Counted from the stretch's first letter, positions 16,466-24,941 are shown. The stretch: DNA of 40,678 bases from DAONDQ01 sp035402645 (GCA_035402645.1 DAONDQ010000012.1:1-40678), one strand, 5' to 3'. Notes: generated from the sequence alone by a model not told the origin. A program made the numbers and translations.

Positions 16466-18034
16466 TTAAAGTTGGTGCTCCAGTTGAATTTCGATTCTCT
16501 CTTTGCCTTTTGTCCAGAATGAACCTTGAAAAGAGAAACTGAGAGGGATGTTCCTTCTGATTTGAACAAACAATTTGCACCTCAAATCCTCTCCTGAAAG
16601 CCACTCCTCCGTATCACCGAGTCCTTCACTGTCATACACATATAATGCTGAACGGGTTTGAAGCATGGACACCTGGAATGCAGTCTCTACAATCCCTGCA
16701 TGCCATCGAATATCATTCGAGATCATCATCCCATGTTTCCTTGCATTTTTATTTGTCCGATATTGCTTATCCTGATAGGATATATTCGTCGTCCATGACG
16801 AATTGATTTTCCGCATCCATTCGATCCTTGTCATCTGCCAAGGCAGGTCTTCTCTTAACCCGGTAGAATCGATCACATTCGCAGAAGACTGCTGCCTGAA
16901 TTGCAGAAGCAGTTGGATTTCATCCCTTCCCCCCTCATATCTGCATTTCAGGAACTGCTTCGATATCCTGTTCACATCGAGCACATCTCTCCTTTCATAG
17001 GAGAATGAAGTATTGAGTGACATGCATTTCATGAATGCGATCGCCAATTGATACTGCATAATATCTGAGCGATAAGTCTCAGGCTTCCGTAATCCTCCAT
17101 TTCTCATCCAGTCGGGAAAATATGCAGAATACCTGCAATAGGAAATTGTTTGTCGAAACCCATCTCTCCCCCATTGAACCGAATTGACTGTTGCCATCCG
17201 TTTCCCAGACAGGGATGTCTCTCCTGATAAGCGCATAAAACCAGGCTGATAGGAATAGATAATACTGCCTATATCACTTCCCCTGCTGAAGAGTGAATCG
17301 CTGAATTCGTGCGAAAACTCCTGTCTCATGGCAAGAAAACCTGCTGCACAGGTTGGAAGTGAGTACTGCATGGCAACACCTGATAATTGTAATCCATCCT
17401 CGAAATACTGATATTGGGTATCTGTCGAATAAGAAGATAGCCTATCAAATTTACCTTCATTGAATTTGGCATACAATGGATGCATTCCTGAAAAAGCCGT
17501 GACACCAAGATTCCGGTAATTAGTTTGCATTGAGGCTCCACGCAGATATCCTGCATCAGATTGGGGGTCTCTTCCAACTGCACTCAATCCCTTTGCATTC
17601 ATCAACCTACCCAGTATGAGTCCCTCTCCCCATCTCATCCTGTAATCCCCGATGAGCATGTTGCGGATGGCACCCACATCCCTCATCCCGGTATAGATTG
17701 AAAAGTCCATCTCCCTCAGTTTCCCGCCATATCTCTTTTCACTGCAAAACCCAATATTTACATTGTCATAGCTGATCACGGTCTTGTCTGAAAGCATAAC
17801 CTGCTCATCAGATCTTCTCCATCCCGAACTGAGTTTCTCATTTACCTGTATTTTCTTCACGGGTTCAGCATCCTGAAGTAGATCCCAGGAATCCTCAAAG
17901 TTCTGCTGCGTAGTCCAATACGATAGATCCAGGGAATCCGAATCGGCTATGATCGATGGCAGTTCCGCTTCCAGCGACAGCAGGCAAACAGGAAGTAAAC
18001 TTAAGAGAAAAAGGACTATTCTGATGGTATCCAT
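16466..18034 (-). CDS. Outer-membrane beta-barrel protein of unknown function
   Basis: 522 aa. A signal peptide (about 1-20) is followed by a short periplasmic stretch, then alternating hydrophobic/polar strands rich in Tyr, Arg and Ser, ending in strand-like RIEIQLEHQL. The segment LIGDYRMRWGEGLILGR resembles the barrel part of Bacteroidota helix-hairpin-helix/barrel proteins (GDYxxxFGQGL), but no helix-hairpin-helix domain is seen here. Several internal strands carry MRWGEG or GLxLSGV type turns. Its start overlaps the end of the upstream barrel gene by 19 nt, so the two are translationally coupled. Porin- or export-related roles are guesses. Confidence 0.7.
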   Translation of the reverse strand: MDTIRIVLFLLSLLPVCLLSLEAELPSIIADSDSLDLSYWTTQQNFEDSWDLLQDAEPVKKIQVNEKLSSGWRRSDEQVMLSDKTVISYDNVNIGFCSEKRYGGKLREMDFSIYTGMRDVGAIRNMLIGDYRMRWGEGLILGRLMNAKGLSAVGRDPQSDAGYLRGASMQTNYRNLGVTAFSGMHPLYAKFNEGKFDRLSSYSTDTQYQYFEDGLQLSGVAMQYSLPTCAAGFLAMRQEFSHEFSDSLFSRGSDIGSIIYSYQPGFMRLSGETSLSGKRMATVNSVQWGRDGFRQTISYCRYSAYFPDWMRNGGLRKPETYRSDIMQYQLAIAFMKCMSLNTSFSYERRDVLDVNRISKQFLKCRYEGGRDEIQLLLQFRQQSSANVIDSTGLREDLPWQMTRIEWMRKINSSWTTNISYQDKQYRTNKNARKHGMMISNDIRWHAGIVETAFQVSMLQTRSALYVYDSEGLGDTEEWLSGEDLRCKLFVQIRRNIPLSFSFQGSFWTKGKERIEIQLEHQL

Positions 18035-18810
18035 GAGAGTGAAATGGCATGCGTCAAGTCAAGGTCTGGATGAGTCTGCATGGCATAACAGATGAACCAC
18101 GACCGGCACCGGAACTCCAAACCCGCACTGAACCTGTCAGGTTCATGCTGGTAACCGGCAATGATTCGCAAAGCATGTGACAAATCATATTGAGAAGAGA
18201 TCTTCATGCATGCATCATAGCCTTTTTCCTTTTCACAGCCGAGAGCAATTGCCGTCCCTTCCACCGGTCTGTATGCTAGTTCAGCGAGAAATGGCTGTGG
18301 CAGGGCATCACCCCTATAACTTGCATGGAAAACATTATGGATGGCGAATGCTGTTTCGATAGACTTTGAAGTGATTCCAAACCCCATATCCGTGACCATG
18401 GCAGAAGACTTCTCACCATTCTCGACAGAAGCCCCCACATATCTTTCATTGAAACCAAATGAGAGAATATCAGCTTTTCTGTGGTAATTCAGCATAACAT
18501 TCTCTTCCCGATACAGTGGATGAGAGAGAACCTGGGCACCCGTTGAAAGTACGCCACCCAGCATGTGAAATCCCGAAAAGACTGAATATAGCGGTAATTC
18601 CTTTTCAGAATAGAGATAGATGATGGAAGTTTCATAGCCGGAAGTGCCGAGAGACGGAAGATGAAAGGATGCAGATGGATTGGAACTTAAAATGGAAGTA
18701 TTTGCCGATGCAAGAACCTCAGCATCAGCAGGAAGATTCAAGTCAATTGCCCCCAATGTGGAAGCAAAGAAGAGAAAACAGATCCATAGTCTGCTGATGA
18801 TGCCCCCCAA
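18016..18810 (-). CDS. PorV/PorQ-like outer-membrane barrel protein
   Basis: 264 aa. A signal peptide (about 1-20, ending TLGA) is followed by NLPADAEVLASANTSILSSNPSAS, the usual entry of PorV/PorQ (UPF0164-like) barrels, then amphipathic strands such as LSFGFNERYVGASVE and FSAGLEFRCRSWFICYAM. In type IX systems PorV shuttles sorting-domain proteins to the attachment complex, which would suit the secreted proteins in this window, but the match is by pattern only. The start is uncertain: the frame opens with TTG at 18810 inside a G-run and no in-frame ATG precedes the hydrophobic core. Confidence 0.6.
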   Translation of the reverse strand: MGGIISRLWICFLFFASTLGAIDLNLPADAEVLASANTSILSSNPSASFHLPSLGTSGYETSIIYLYSEKELPLYSVFSGFHMLGGVLSTGAQVLSHPLYREENVMLNYHRKADILSFGFNERYVGASVENGEKSSAMVTDMGFGITSKSIETAFAIHNVFHASYRGDALPQPFLAELAYRPVEGTAIALGCEKEKGYDACMKISSQYDLSHALRIIAGYQHEPDRFSAGLEFRCRSWFICYAMQTHPDLDLTHAISLSWIPSE

Positions 18811-18837
18811 TATGAATGAACTTATTTAGTAATGTAG

Positions 18838-18857
18838 GGGCGTACGTAAGTACGCCC
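18838..18857. repeat. Perfect hairpin GGGCGTAC-GTAA-GTACGCCC
   Basis: An 8-bp perfect stem lies between the ABC ATPase stop and the barrel genes. On the minus strand no T-run follows, so it is not a clear terminator. It belongs with the GTAG-type hairpins at 20211, 22642 and 33683. Confidence 0.65.
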
Positions 18858-18882
18858 GTCATTGAAATATTAGTTATTTTCT

Positions 18883-19986
18883 TTAATAGATGCAAGCCTC
18901 CGTATCAACATCGAAGAAGTGGGCTTTCTTCATATCGAATGTGATATCGAGTTTGGTGTTGACCTTTGGAAGTTGTTTCGGGTCAAAACGTGCGGTGATC
19001 TTTGAATTTGATGTTGTCAGAAATACGATGAATTCATTCCCCATCGGTTCCACAAGATCACAAAGAGCCGATAACTTATATGGTACTTCAGCCATGGAAT
19101 CATACTGGGAATCATAGATATCTTCTGGTCGGATACCCATAATGACCTGTTTCCCGGCATAATTATCAATTCGTACCATCTGCTCAGGTGTCAGTTTTAC
19201 CTGAAAATCACCCTCATCAAAATAAATATCGTTATCTTTCTTAATGAGTTTGCCGTTGAACTGATTGATGGCAGGGCTTCCAATAAAGCCGGCAACAAAG
19301 AGATTCACCGGATGATTATATACATTGAGCGGTGTATCATTCTGATGCAGAACGCCATCTTTCATGACAACAATGCGGTCTGCCATGGTCATGGCTTCCA
19401 CCTGGTCATGCGTCACATAGATCATGGTGGTATCCAACTGCTGATGCAATTTCACGATTTCAGCGCGCATGGCAACACGCAGTTTGGCATCGAGATTGGA
19501 TAAGGGTTCGTCAAACAGGAAGACTTTGGGATTGCGGACAATCGCTCTTCCCAATGCCACACGCTGTCTCTGACCACCAGAAAGCTGTTTCGGCTTGCGA
19601 TCGAGCATGCCTTCAATTCCCAGCATCTTGGCAGCATTCTGCACCTTGTCGTTGATCTCCTTTTTGGCAATCCCGCGCAGTTTAAGTGCAAAAGCCATAT
19701 TATCATATACCGTCATGTGCGGGTAAAGCGCATAATTCTGGAAAACCATCGCAATATCACGATCTTTTGGTGGAACGTCATTGACTTTTCTATCACCGAT
19801 ATAGATATCACCGGAAGTGATGTCTTCCAAGCCTGCGATCAGTCTCAAGGTCGTTGTCTTGCCACAGCCAGACGGTCCTACAAGAACCACGAATTCCTTG
19901 TCTTCAGCGATGAAATTAACGTCTTTTACTGCATGAAATCCGTTATCGTATTTCTTATTGAGATTTTGAACCAGAACTTTTGCCAT
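18883..19986 (-). CDS. Carbohydrate ABC transporter ATPase, MalK/UgpC/MsmX type
   Basis: 367 aa, the usual MalK/UgpC length. Walker A GPSGCGKT (38-45), Q-loop VFQNYALYPHMTV, signature LSGGQRQRVALGRA (135-148), Walker B VFLFDEPLSNLDAKLR (E160) and the H-loop THDQVEAM are intact. A C-terminal TOBE/OB regulatory domain follows (about 240-367, VIMGIRPEDIY). It powers import of sugars or glycerol-3-phosphate in CUT1 systems. No permease or binding protein is near, so it may serve several importers as MsmX does. The start at 19986 is preferred over 20004 because AAGGAG lies 6 nt upstream. A TTGACA (20053-20058, minus) may be its -35. Confidence 0.92.
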   Translation of the reverse strand: MAKVLVQNLNKKYDNGFHAVKDVNFIAEDKEFVVLVGPSGCGKTTTLRLIAGLEDITSGDIYIGDRKVNDVPPKDRDIAMVFQNYALYPHMTVYDNMAFALKLRGIAKKEINDKVQNAAKMLGIEGMLDRKPKQLSGGQRQRVALGRAIVRNPKVFLFDEPLSNLDAKLRVAMRAEIVKLHQQLDTTMIYVTHDQVEAMTMADRIVVMKDGVLHQNDTPLNVYNHPVNLFVAGFIGSPAINQFNGKLIKKDNDIYFDEGDFQVKLTPEQMVRIDNYAGKQVIMGIRPEDIYDSQYDSMAEVPYKLSALCDLVEPMGNEFIVFLTTSNSKITARFDPKQLPKVNTKLDITFDMKKAHFFDVDTEACIY

Positions 19987-20088
19987 GTTGTTCTCCTTAC
20001 CCATGGGAAATCTTATTGGATGAATTGCATAAAGTTAAAGATTTTTCAATTATGTCAAGAATTGTTTTGAATAGGTGACTGTTGGTTG

Positions 20089-20118
20089 CGTCATCCTCGC
20101 GTAGGCGGGGATCCAGAA
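20089..20118. repeat. Extragenic palindrome of the CATCCTCGCGTAGGCGGGGATCCAG type
   Basis: A short imperfect inverted repeat (CCTCGC / GCGGGG around GTAG), of a kind scattered in many genomes. It is the first of a series of hairpins in the gene-free 20005-21083 stretch. No ORF in this stretch looks real: the long frames are made of palindromes. Confidence 0.55.
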
Positions 20119-20210
20119 CTCCTTATTACATGTTCATTCTTTCTCCGGAACTCTCCCCCCGCGCCCCCTCTCTTTAGTAAAAGCGAGGGTGAGAATTGGA
20201 CGAACCAGAA

Positions 20211-20237
20211 GTAGAGACGACCGATCTGAGCGTCTCT
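20211..20237. repeat. GTAGAGACG...CGTCTCT hairpin
   Basis: Stem AGAGACG / CGTCTCT with an 11-nt loop. The first 14 bases (GTAGAGACGACCGA) recur almost exactly, inverted, at 33683-33709, so it is a dispersed family. Confidence 0.65.
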
Positions 20238-20265
20238 TTTCGAATTGTCTCCCTCGCCGGGCTCC

Positions 20266-20351
20266 CGCCCGAGCGTTATTTTAGAGCATCCCTATGGGAT
20301 GATAATATCTGCCTTGCCCTATCAGGGCAATCTCTCCATAACACTCGGGCG
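20266..20351. repeat. Structured 86-bp element with 14-bp terminal inverted repeats
   Basis: The ends CGCCCGAGCGTTAT (20266-20279) and ATAACACTCGGGCG (20338-20351) are complementary at 13 of 14 positions. Inside are small hairpins CATCCC-TA-TGGGATG-like and TGCCC-TATC-GGGCA-like. It resembles the larger element at 33516-33657. Confidence 0.7.
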
Positions 20352-20415
20352 TAATCCCTGTGTGGTGCATTCAACATTTCCCAATGAAATGGATACAACC
20401 GAAATATAATAATCA

Positions 20416-20492
20416 CCCATCCAAACCCCAACCAATTCCCAAATCCTAAGGGATGCTTGGCGGATGCTTGAGGGATGGTTAAGAGATGGTTG
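20416..20492. repeat. 11-bp-phased array, locus 3
   Basis: Seven consecutive 11-bp units: three C-rich (CCCATCCAAAC, CCCAACCAATT, CCCAAATCCTA) and four G-rich (AGGGATGCTTG, GCGGATGCTTG, AGGGATGGTTA, AGAGATGGTTG), all in one phase. The layout (C-arm then G-arm) is the same as at 9498 and 33804, though the unit sequence differs. Confidence 0.75.
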
Positions 20493-20668
20493 AGTTTTTT
20501 TCTATGGATAAACCCTTGCTAAACATTAGTGAAACATGGAGTCCGCAGGACGCTACTACCTTAGCCCAGGAATTCATTCCTGGGCATGGATGAAAATAGG
20601 TAGAGTCCAGAGGATGGCACCAATCCTGTGTCACCCGCAAGGGGTTTGGATTTGTTATATGTTCCATA

Positions 20669-20741
20669 CCCATAGCTCACGCTATGGGCTATGAGGTTTC
20701 ACCATTGCATGGTTATTGGGATAGACACATGGGTCTATCCC
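20669..20741. repeat. Pair of perfect small hairpins
   Basis: CCCATAGC-TCAC-GCTATGGG (20669-20688) and GGGATAGAC-6nt-GTCTATCCC (20718-20741) are perfect stems of 8 and 9 bp, part of the hairpin cluster upstream of the carboxyltransferase operon. Confidence 0.6.
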
Positions 20742-20810
20742 TACATATTTTGAAAGGGTCTGCTGACGCGGACCCCTACGATCAAACTCATCCGGTACAA
20801 GACCCCCCTA

Positions 20811-20960
20811 CCCCCCTTCTCAAGGGGGGAAGTGACACCTTCTCTTTATCCAAAGAGAAGGAAGATTCTTATCTCTCCTGTCACTTCGTGACATCCTCCC
20901 TTACCATAAGGGAGGAATAATATTGAACAACCCCCCATTATCCCCCCTCGGGTAGGGGGG
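20811..20960. repeat. C6/G6 palindromes (two copies)
   Basis: CCCCCCTT-CTC-AAGGGGGG (20811-20829) and CCCCCCTCGGGTAGGGGGG (20942-20960), with more C- and G-rich hairpin sequence between. The same palindrome is at 36558-36576 and 36710-36728. Confidence 0.7.
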
Positions 20961-21083
20961 TAGAAAAAACTTGCCTTAAAATATCCCGAATGAAAAAGTG
21001 AAATACAAATAATTATGGTGATATTGTACAAATTGCAGAATTTCACCTACGATCTTTCCCAATAAAGATGATGAGGAGATATC

Positions 21084-22637
21084 ATGTCTTCGACATTGGA
21101 ACAAATCAAGAAGTTAGCAGAAAAAGAAGCAAAAATCCGTGAAATGGGTGGTGCAGTTGCCGTTGCCAAGCAGAAGGAAACCGGCAAGCTGACCGCACGC
21201 GAAAGAATGGATTTACTGTTTGATGCAGGCACATTCAGAGAAATCGATATGTTTGTACAGCATCACTGCACGAATTTCGGTATGGAAAAAGTGGTAATCC
21301 CTTCGGACGGAGTCGTGACAGGTCATGGACTGGTCAATGGACGTCCCGTGTTTGCCTTTGCGCAGGATTTTACTGCCCGTGCCGGTTCTCTCGGAGAAAT
21401 GCATGCTGCAAAGATATGCAAGGTTATGGATATGGCTCTGCGTTCAGGGGTACCGTGTATCGGTATCAATGATTCAGGCGGAGCAAGAATACAGGAAGGT
21501 GTGGATGCTCTCAAAGGGTACGGTGATATCTTCTTCCGTAACTCAAGAGCTTCGGGCGTGATTCCCCAAATATCTGCCATAATGGGACCGTGCGCCGGTG
21601 GTGCTGTATATTCCCCTGCCATGACGGATTTCGTCTTCATGGTCAAGAATACCAGTTTCATGTTTATCACGGGTCCTGATGTCATCCGTGCTGTGACCGG
21701 TGAAGATACGACCCAGGAAGAATTGGGTGGAGCCATGGCTCACAACACGAAGAGCGGAAATGCGCATTTCGCCTGCGAAAGTGACGAAGATGCCATTGAG
21801 CAGATCAAGACGCTCCTGTCCTTCCTTCCCAGTAATAATATGGAAGACCCACCGCGCATCGAACCTATCGATTCACCAATTCGCATGTGTGATAACCTCG
21901 ATACGATCATCCCCGATACAGCAAGAATGGGGTATGATATGCGGGATGTTTTACATTCAGTCCTGGATGATGGTGTTTTCTTTGAACCTCATTATTATTA
22001 CGCACAGAACATCATCGTAGGTTTCGGCAGACTAAACGGCAGAGTCGTTGGCATTGTTGCCGATCAGCCGCTTGTTCTGGCAGGATGCCTGGATATCGAT
22101 GCTTCCGATAAAGCCACAAGATTCATCCGTTTTTGCGATTCATTCAATATCCCGCTTATCACATTCGTGGATGTTCCGGGTTACCTTCCCGGCACTCACC
22201 AGGAATGGGGCGGTATCATAAGACATGGAGCGAAACTGCTCTGGTGTTATTCAGAAGCAACCGTTCCCAAACTGACGGTCGTGACCCGCAAGGACTACGG
22301 CGGTTCCTATATCGCCATGAGTTCACGTCATCTTGGTGCAGACATGGTCTTTGCCTGGCCTTCATCTGAAATCGCCGTCATGGGAGCACAAGGCGCTGCA
22401 AACATTATCTACCGTAAAGAGATCAATGAAGCGGAAGACAAGAATGCGAAGCGCGCTGAGAAGATTCATGAATATGAGGAGTTATTCTCCAATCCATACA
22501 TGGCAGCCCAGAGAGGCTACGTGGATGCCGTGATCCGTCCAGCCGAAACACGCGCAAGACTGATCGATGCACTGGAAATCCTTTCCACGAAGAGCGAAAG
22601 TCTGCCACCCAAGAAACACGGGAATATTCCTGTATAA
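21084..22637 (+). CDS. mmdA: Acyl-CoA carboxyltransferase subunit (methylmalonyl-CoA decarboxylase alpha / transcarboxylase 12S type)
   Basis: 517 aa, the standard length. Both crotonase-like halves are present: the N-half oxyanion region INDSGGARIQEG...IMGPCAGGAVYSPA and FMFITGPDVIRAVTGE, and the C-half DVPGYLPGTHQEWGGIIRHGAKLL, KDYGGSYIAMSSRHLGADM and PSSEIAVMGAQGAANII. It moves CO2 between methylmalonyl-CoA (or propionyl-CoA) and biotin. With the 5S-like/biotin protein two genes on, a transcarboxylase linking methylmalonyl-CoA and pyruvate/oxaloacetate is the best reading; a Na+-pumping decarboxylase would need a beta membrane subunit, which is absent here. GAGGAGAT precedes the ATG. First gene of the operon. 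Confidence 0.92.
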   Translation: MSSTLEQIKKLAEKEAKIREMGGAVAVAKQKETGKLTARERMDLLFDAGTFREIDMFVQHHCTNFGMEKVVIPSDGVVTGHGLVNGRPVFAFAQDFTARAGSLGEMHAAKICKVMDMALRSGVPCIGINDSGGARIQEGVDALKGYGDIFFRNSRASGVIPQISAIMGPCAGGAVYSPAMTDFVFMVKNTSFMFITGPDVIRAVTGEDTTQEELGGAMAHNTKSGNAHFACESDEDAIEQIKTLLSFLPSNNMEDPPRIEPIDSPIRMCDNLDTIIPDTARMGYDMRDVLHSVLDDGVFFEPHYYYAQNIIVGFGRLNGRVVGIVADQPLVLAGCLDIDASDKATRFIRFCDSFNIPLITFVDVPGYLPGTHQEWGGIIRHGAKLLWCYSEATVPKLTVVTRKDYGGSYIAMSSRHLGADMVFAWPSSEIAVMGAQGAANIIYRKEINEAEDKNAKRAEKIHEYEELFSNPYMAAQRGYVDAVIRPAETRARLIDALEILSTKSESLPPKKHGNIPV

Positions 22638-22641
22638 CTCG

Positions 22642-22671
22642 ATGTAGCAGGATCGGAGTCCTGCTCTACAT
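22642..22671 (+). repeat. Hairpin in the mmdA-small-protein gap
   Basis: ATGTAG-CAGGA pairs with TCCTG-CTCTACAT, with a 2-nt bulge. It lies 4 nt after the mmdA stop, has no T-run, and could act as an mRNA stability or processing stem within the operon. Confidence 0.65.
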
Positions 22672-22683
22672 AAAGGTTGAATA

Positions 22684-22866
22684 ATGGATAAAAAGAAAGA
22701 AGTAGCAGCCATTTCCGCTGTGCTGTCCTATTTGCAGTCAGAATCTGCAACAGCAGCAGGAATTGCGACAGTAGCACCTACACTGCCTACATACTGGGCA
22801 TTGTATGGACGTCAGCAGATCATGGCAAACCGTGACCTCGTACAAAGAAGAGTCATTAAACGGTAG
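22684..22866 (+). CDS. Small carboxyltransferase-associated protein (60 aa)
   Basis: 60 aa: an N-terminal helix (KKEVAAISAVLSYLQSE), an Ala/Thr/Pro linker, and a C-terminal WALYGRQQIMANRDLVQRRV. The pattern AAISAxxxYL...W.L.GRQ.xM..R is, as far as I recall, shared with small proteins encoded next to biotin-dependent acyl-CoA and oxaloacetate decarboxylase genes, and the end resembles the MmdD/MmdE (delta/epsilon) subunits that stabilise the complex. No transmembrane helix is visible, unlike OadG. It lies 46 nt after mmdA and 74 nt before the 5S/biotin gene. A structural assembly role is inferred from position; the ribosome site (AAGGTTG) is weak. Confidence 0.7.
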   Translation: MDKKKEVAAISAVLSYLQSESATAAGIATVAPTLPTYWALYGRQQIMANRDLVQRRVIKR

Positions 22867-22940
22867 TGGCGTGGCATAAGATTCCAATCTTATGATATTC
22901 ATTATACAAGATTTAAATAATATATAATCCGGGAGGAGTT

Positions 22941-24929
22941 ATGAAGATGGACAATCATGGCGTTCTGCAAATGACGCAGATGCAGTATGCAACTGATCGC
23001 AGACGTGCTGAAAATCCTGTAAAAGTCCAAGACCTGACCTTCAGGGACGGACATCAATCGCTGTTTGCAACACGCGGCAGAACCGAAGACATGCTAGTGG
23101 TTGCAGAACAGATGGACAAAGTAGGTTTCTATTCCATGGAAGTATGGGGTGGAGCAACATTCGATACAATGACGCGTTATCTCAATGAAGATCCATGGGA
23201 GCGAATCAGAGTATTAAAGAAACATATCAGGAACACTCCGTTCTCCATGCTTCTTCGCGGACAGAACCTGGTGGGTTACCGCAATTATGCTGACGATGTT
23301 GTGGAAACATTCGTACAGAGAGCGTGTGATAACGGCATCGATATATTCCGTGTCTTTGACGCATTGAATGACTTCCGTAATTTTGAGACGGCAGTCAAGA
23401 TCATCCAGAAGAACAAGAAACATTTCCAGGGAGCTATTTGCTATTCACTCACAGAAATGAGAATGGGTGGAGAGATCTACACCATCGATTATTACGTGAA
23501 GAAGGCAAAGGAATTGGAAAAAATGGGTGCAGATACCATCGCCATCAAGGATATGGCTGGCATCATCTCTCCTTACGATGCATATAACCTGATCAAAGCT
23601 CTCAAGGAAGCTGTGAAGGTTCCCATTCACCTACATACGCATTTCACTTCCGGAATGGGTGACCTGGCATTGCTGAAAGCAGTGGAAGCAGGAGTTGATA
23701 TCATCGATACCTGTATGGCGCCGTATGCATATCGCACATCACATGCTGCCATTGAACCGCTTGTCGTAACACTCCTGGGTACGAATCGTGACACAGGCAT
23801 GGATATCAAGCTGCTGGATGCCATCGATAAGGAACTGGAAAAAGCAATTCCGAAATACATGCATTATGCTGATAATACAAAGTATTCGATCATCGATACC
23901 AATGTCATTATTCATCAGACACCGGGTGGAATGCTTTCCAACCTTGTGAACCAGTTGCGTCAGATGGATGCATTGGACAGACTGGATGAAGTATTCGAAA
24001 CTCTACCCAAGGTACGTAAGGACCTGGGAATGATTCCGTTGGTCACACCAACCAGCCAGATCGTAGGTATTCAAACGGTGAATAATGTTCTTTTCGATAA
24101 GAAGCCCGGTGAATATTCCCATATCACGGAACAGGTGAAAGACCTTTGTTACGGACTATATGGCGAGACCACCCGTCCCATCAATTCTGAGGTGAGAGCC
24201 AAGGCATTGAAGGATTATCCGCGTGGTCAAAAGCCCATCACAAAGAGACCCGGTGATGTTCTTGAACCTGAAATGCCGGGAATCAAGGAACAGGCGAAGG
24301 GATTGGCAAAGGACATCGATGATGAATTGATCGTTGCCCTCTATCCAGTAACCGGACCGAAGTTCCTGAAATGGAAGTATGGCTTGGAGGAAGTTCCTGC
24401 CGATGTGAAACCGCTTTCCATTGAAGAAGTGGAAAAGAAGAATGCCCTAATCGAGAAGGCTCTTGCCGGTAAACTGGTGGAATGCCCTGATAAGGAAGCA
24501 CCTGAGAAACCTGAGAATATCCGTACATTCGACGTATTCGTTGATGGCGAGTATTTCAAGGTGGAAGTAAATGAAAAAGGTGTTCCTGCAATTGCCAGAC
24601 CTGCTGCTGCAAAGCCTGTTTCACAACCCAAACCTGCTGCTCCTGCACCGGTAAAAGCTGATCCGGTACCTGCGAAAGCAAGCAAGAATGAAGTTGCAGC
24701 GGCTGACGGAGATCAGGTTATTCATGCACCCATGCCCGGCATGATCATCAGCTACGAGAAGAAGGTTGGTGATACGGTAAAATATGGAGAAACCGTTTTG
24801 GTATTGGAAGCAATGAAGATGTATAATAATATTGCCTGTCCTTGCGATGGTGTCGTGAAAGCCATTCCTTTCGGGAAAGGTGATTCTGTTGGCAAGGGTG
24901 ATACCCTGTTGGTGGTTAGTCCAAAATAA
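22941..24929 (+). CDS. Pyruvate/oxaloacetate carboxyltransferase (5S type) fused to a biotinyl carrier domain
   Basis: 662 aa. Residues 27-300 are a TIM barrel of the pyruvate carboxyltransferase type: DLTFRDGHQSLFATR (metal-binding D36), the carbamylated lysine K203 in AIKDMAGI, and metal ligands H232 and H234 in HLHTHFTSG. A conserved PYC_OADA domain follows (to about 500), then an Ala/Pro/Lys-rich swivel linker (about 577-625 begins near PAAAKPVSQPKPAAP) and a biotinyl domain with EAMKM, biotin on K626. The protein carries CO2 from biotin to pyruvate or the reverse, so it combines the 5S and 1.3S subunits of transcarboxylase. GGGAGGAG precedes; the ATG at 22947 is an alternative start. Confidence 0.92.
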   Translation: MKMDNHGVLQMTQMQYATDRRRAENPVKVQDLTFRDGHQSLFATRGRTEDMLVVAEQMDKVGFYSMEVWGGATFDTMTRYLNEDPWERIRVLKKHIRNTPFSMLLRGQNLVGYRNYADDVVETFVQRACDNGIDIFRVFDALNDFRNFETAVKIIQKNKKHFQGAICYSLTEMRMGGEIYTIDYYVKKAKELEKMGADTIAIKDMAGIISPYDAYNLIKALKEAVKVPIHLHTHFTSGMGDLALLKAVEAGVDIIDTCMAPYAYRTSHAAIEPLVVTLLGTNRDTGMDIKLLDAIDKELEKAIPKYMHYADNTKYSIIDTNVIIHQTPGGMLSNLVNQLRQMDALDRLDEVFETLPKVRKDLGMIPLVTPTSQIVGIQTVNNVLFDKKPGEYSHITEQVKDLCYGLYGETTRPINSEVRAKALKDYPRGQKPITKRPGDVLEPEMPGIKEQAKGLAKDIDDELIVALYPVTGPKFLKWKYGLEEVPADVKPLSIEEVEKKNALIEKALAGKLVECPDKEAPEKPENIRTFDVFVDGEYFKVEVNEKGVPAIARPAAAKPVSQPKPAAPAPVKADPVPAKASKNEVAAADGDQVIHAPMPGMIISYEKKVGDTVKYGETVLVLEAMKMYNNIACPCDGVVKAIPFGKGDSVGKGDTLLVVSPK

Positions 24930-24941
24930 ATGTAAAATAAG

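Noticed and set aside
20684..20920. 78-aa protein in the 20-21 kb gap
   Set aside because: Made of hairpin sequences; composition and codon use unlike the neighbours.
21084..24929. Na+-pumping oxaloacetate or methylmalonyl-CoA decarboxylase
   Set aside because: No beta membrane subunit in the operon and the small protein lacks a membrane helix; a soluble transcarboxylase fits better unless the beta gene is elsewhere.
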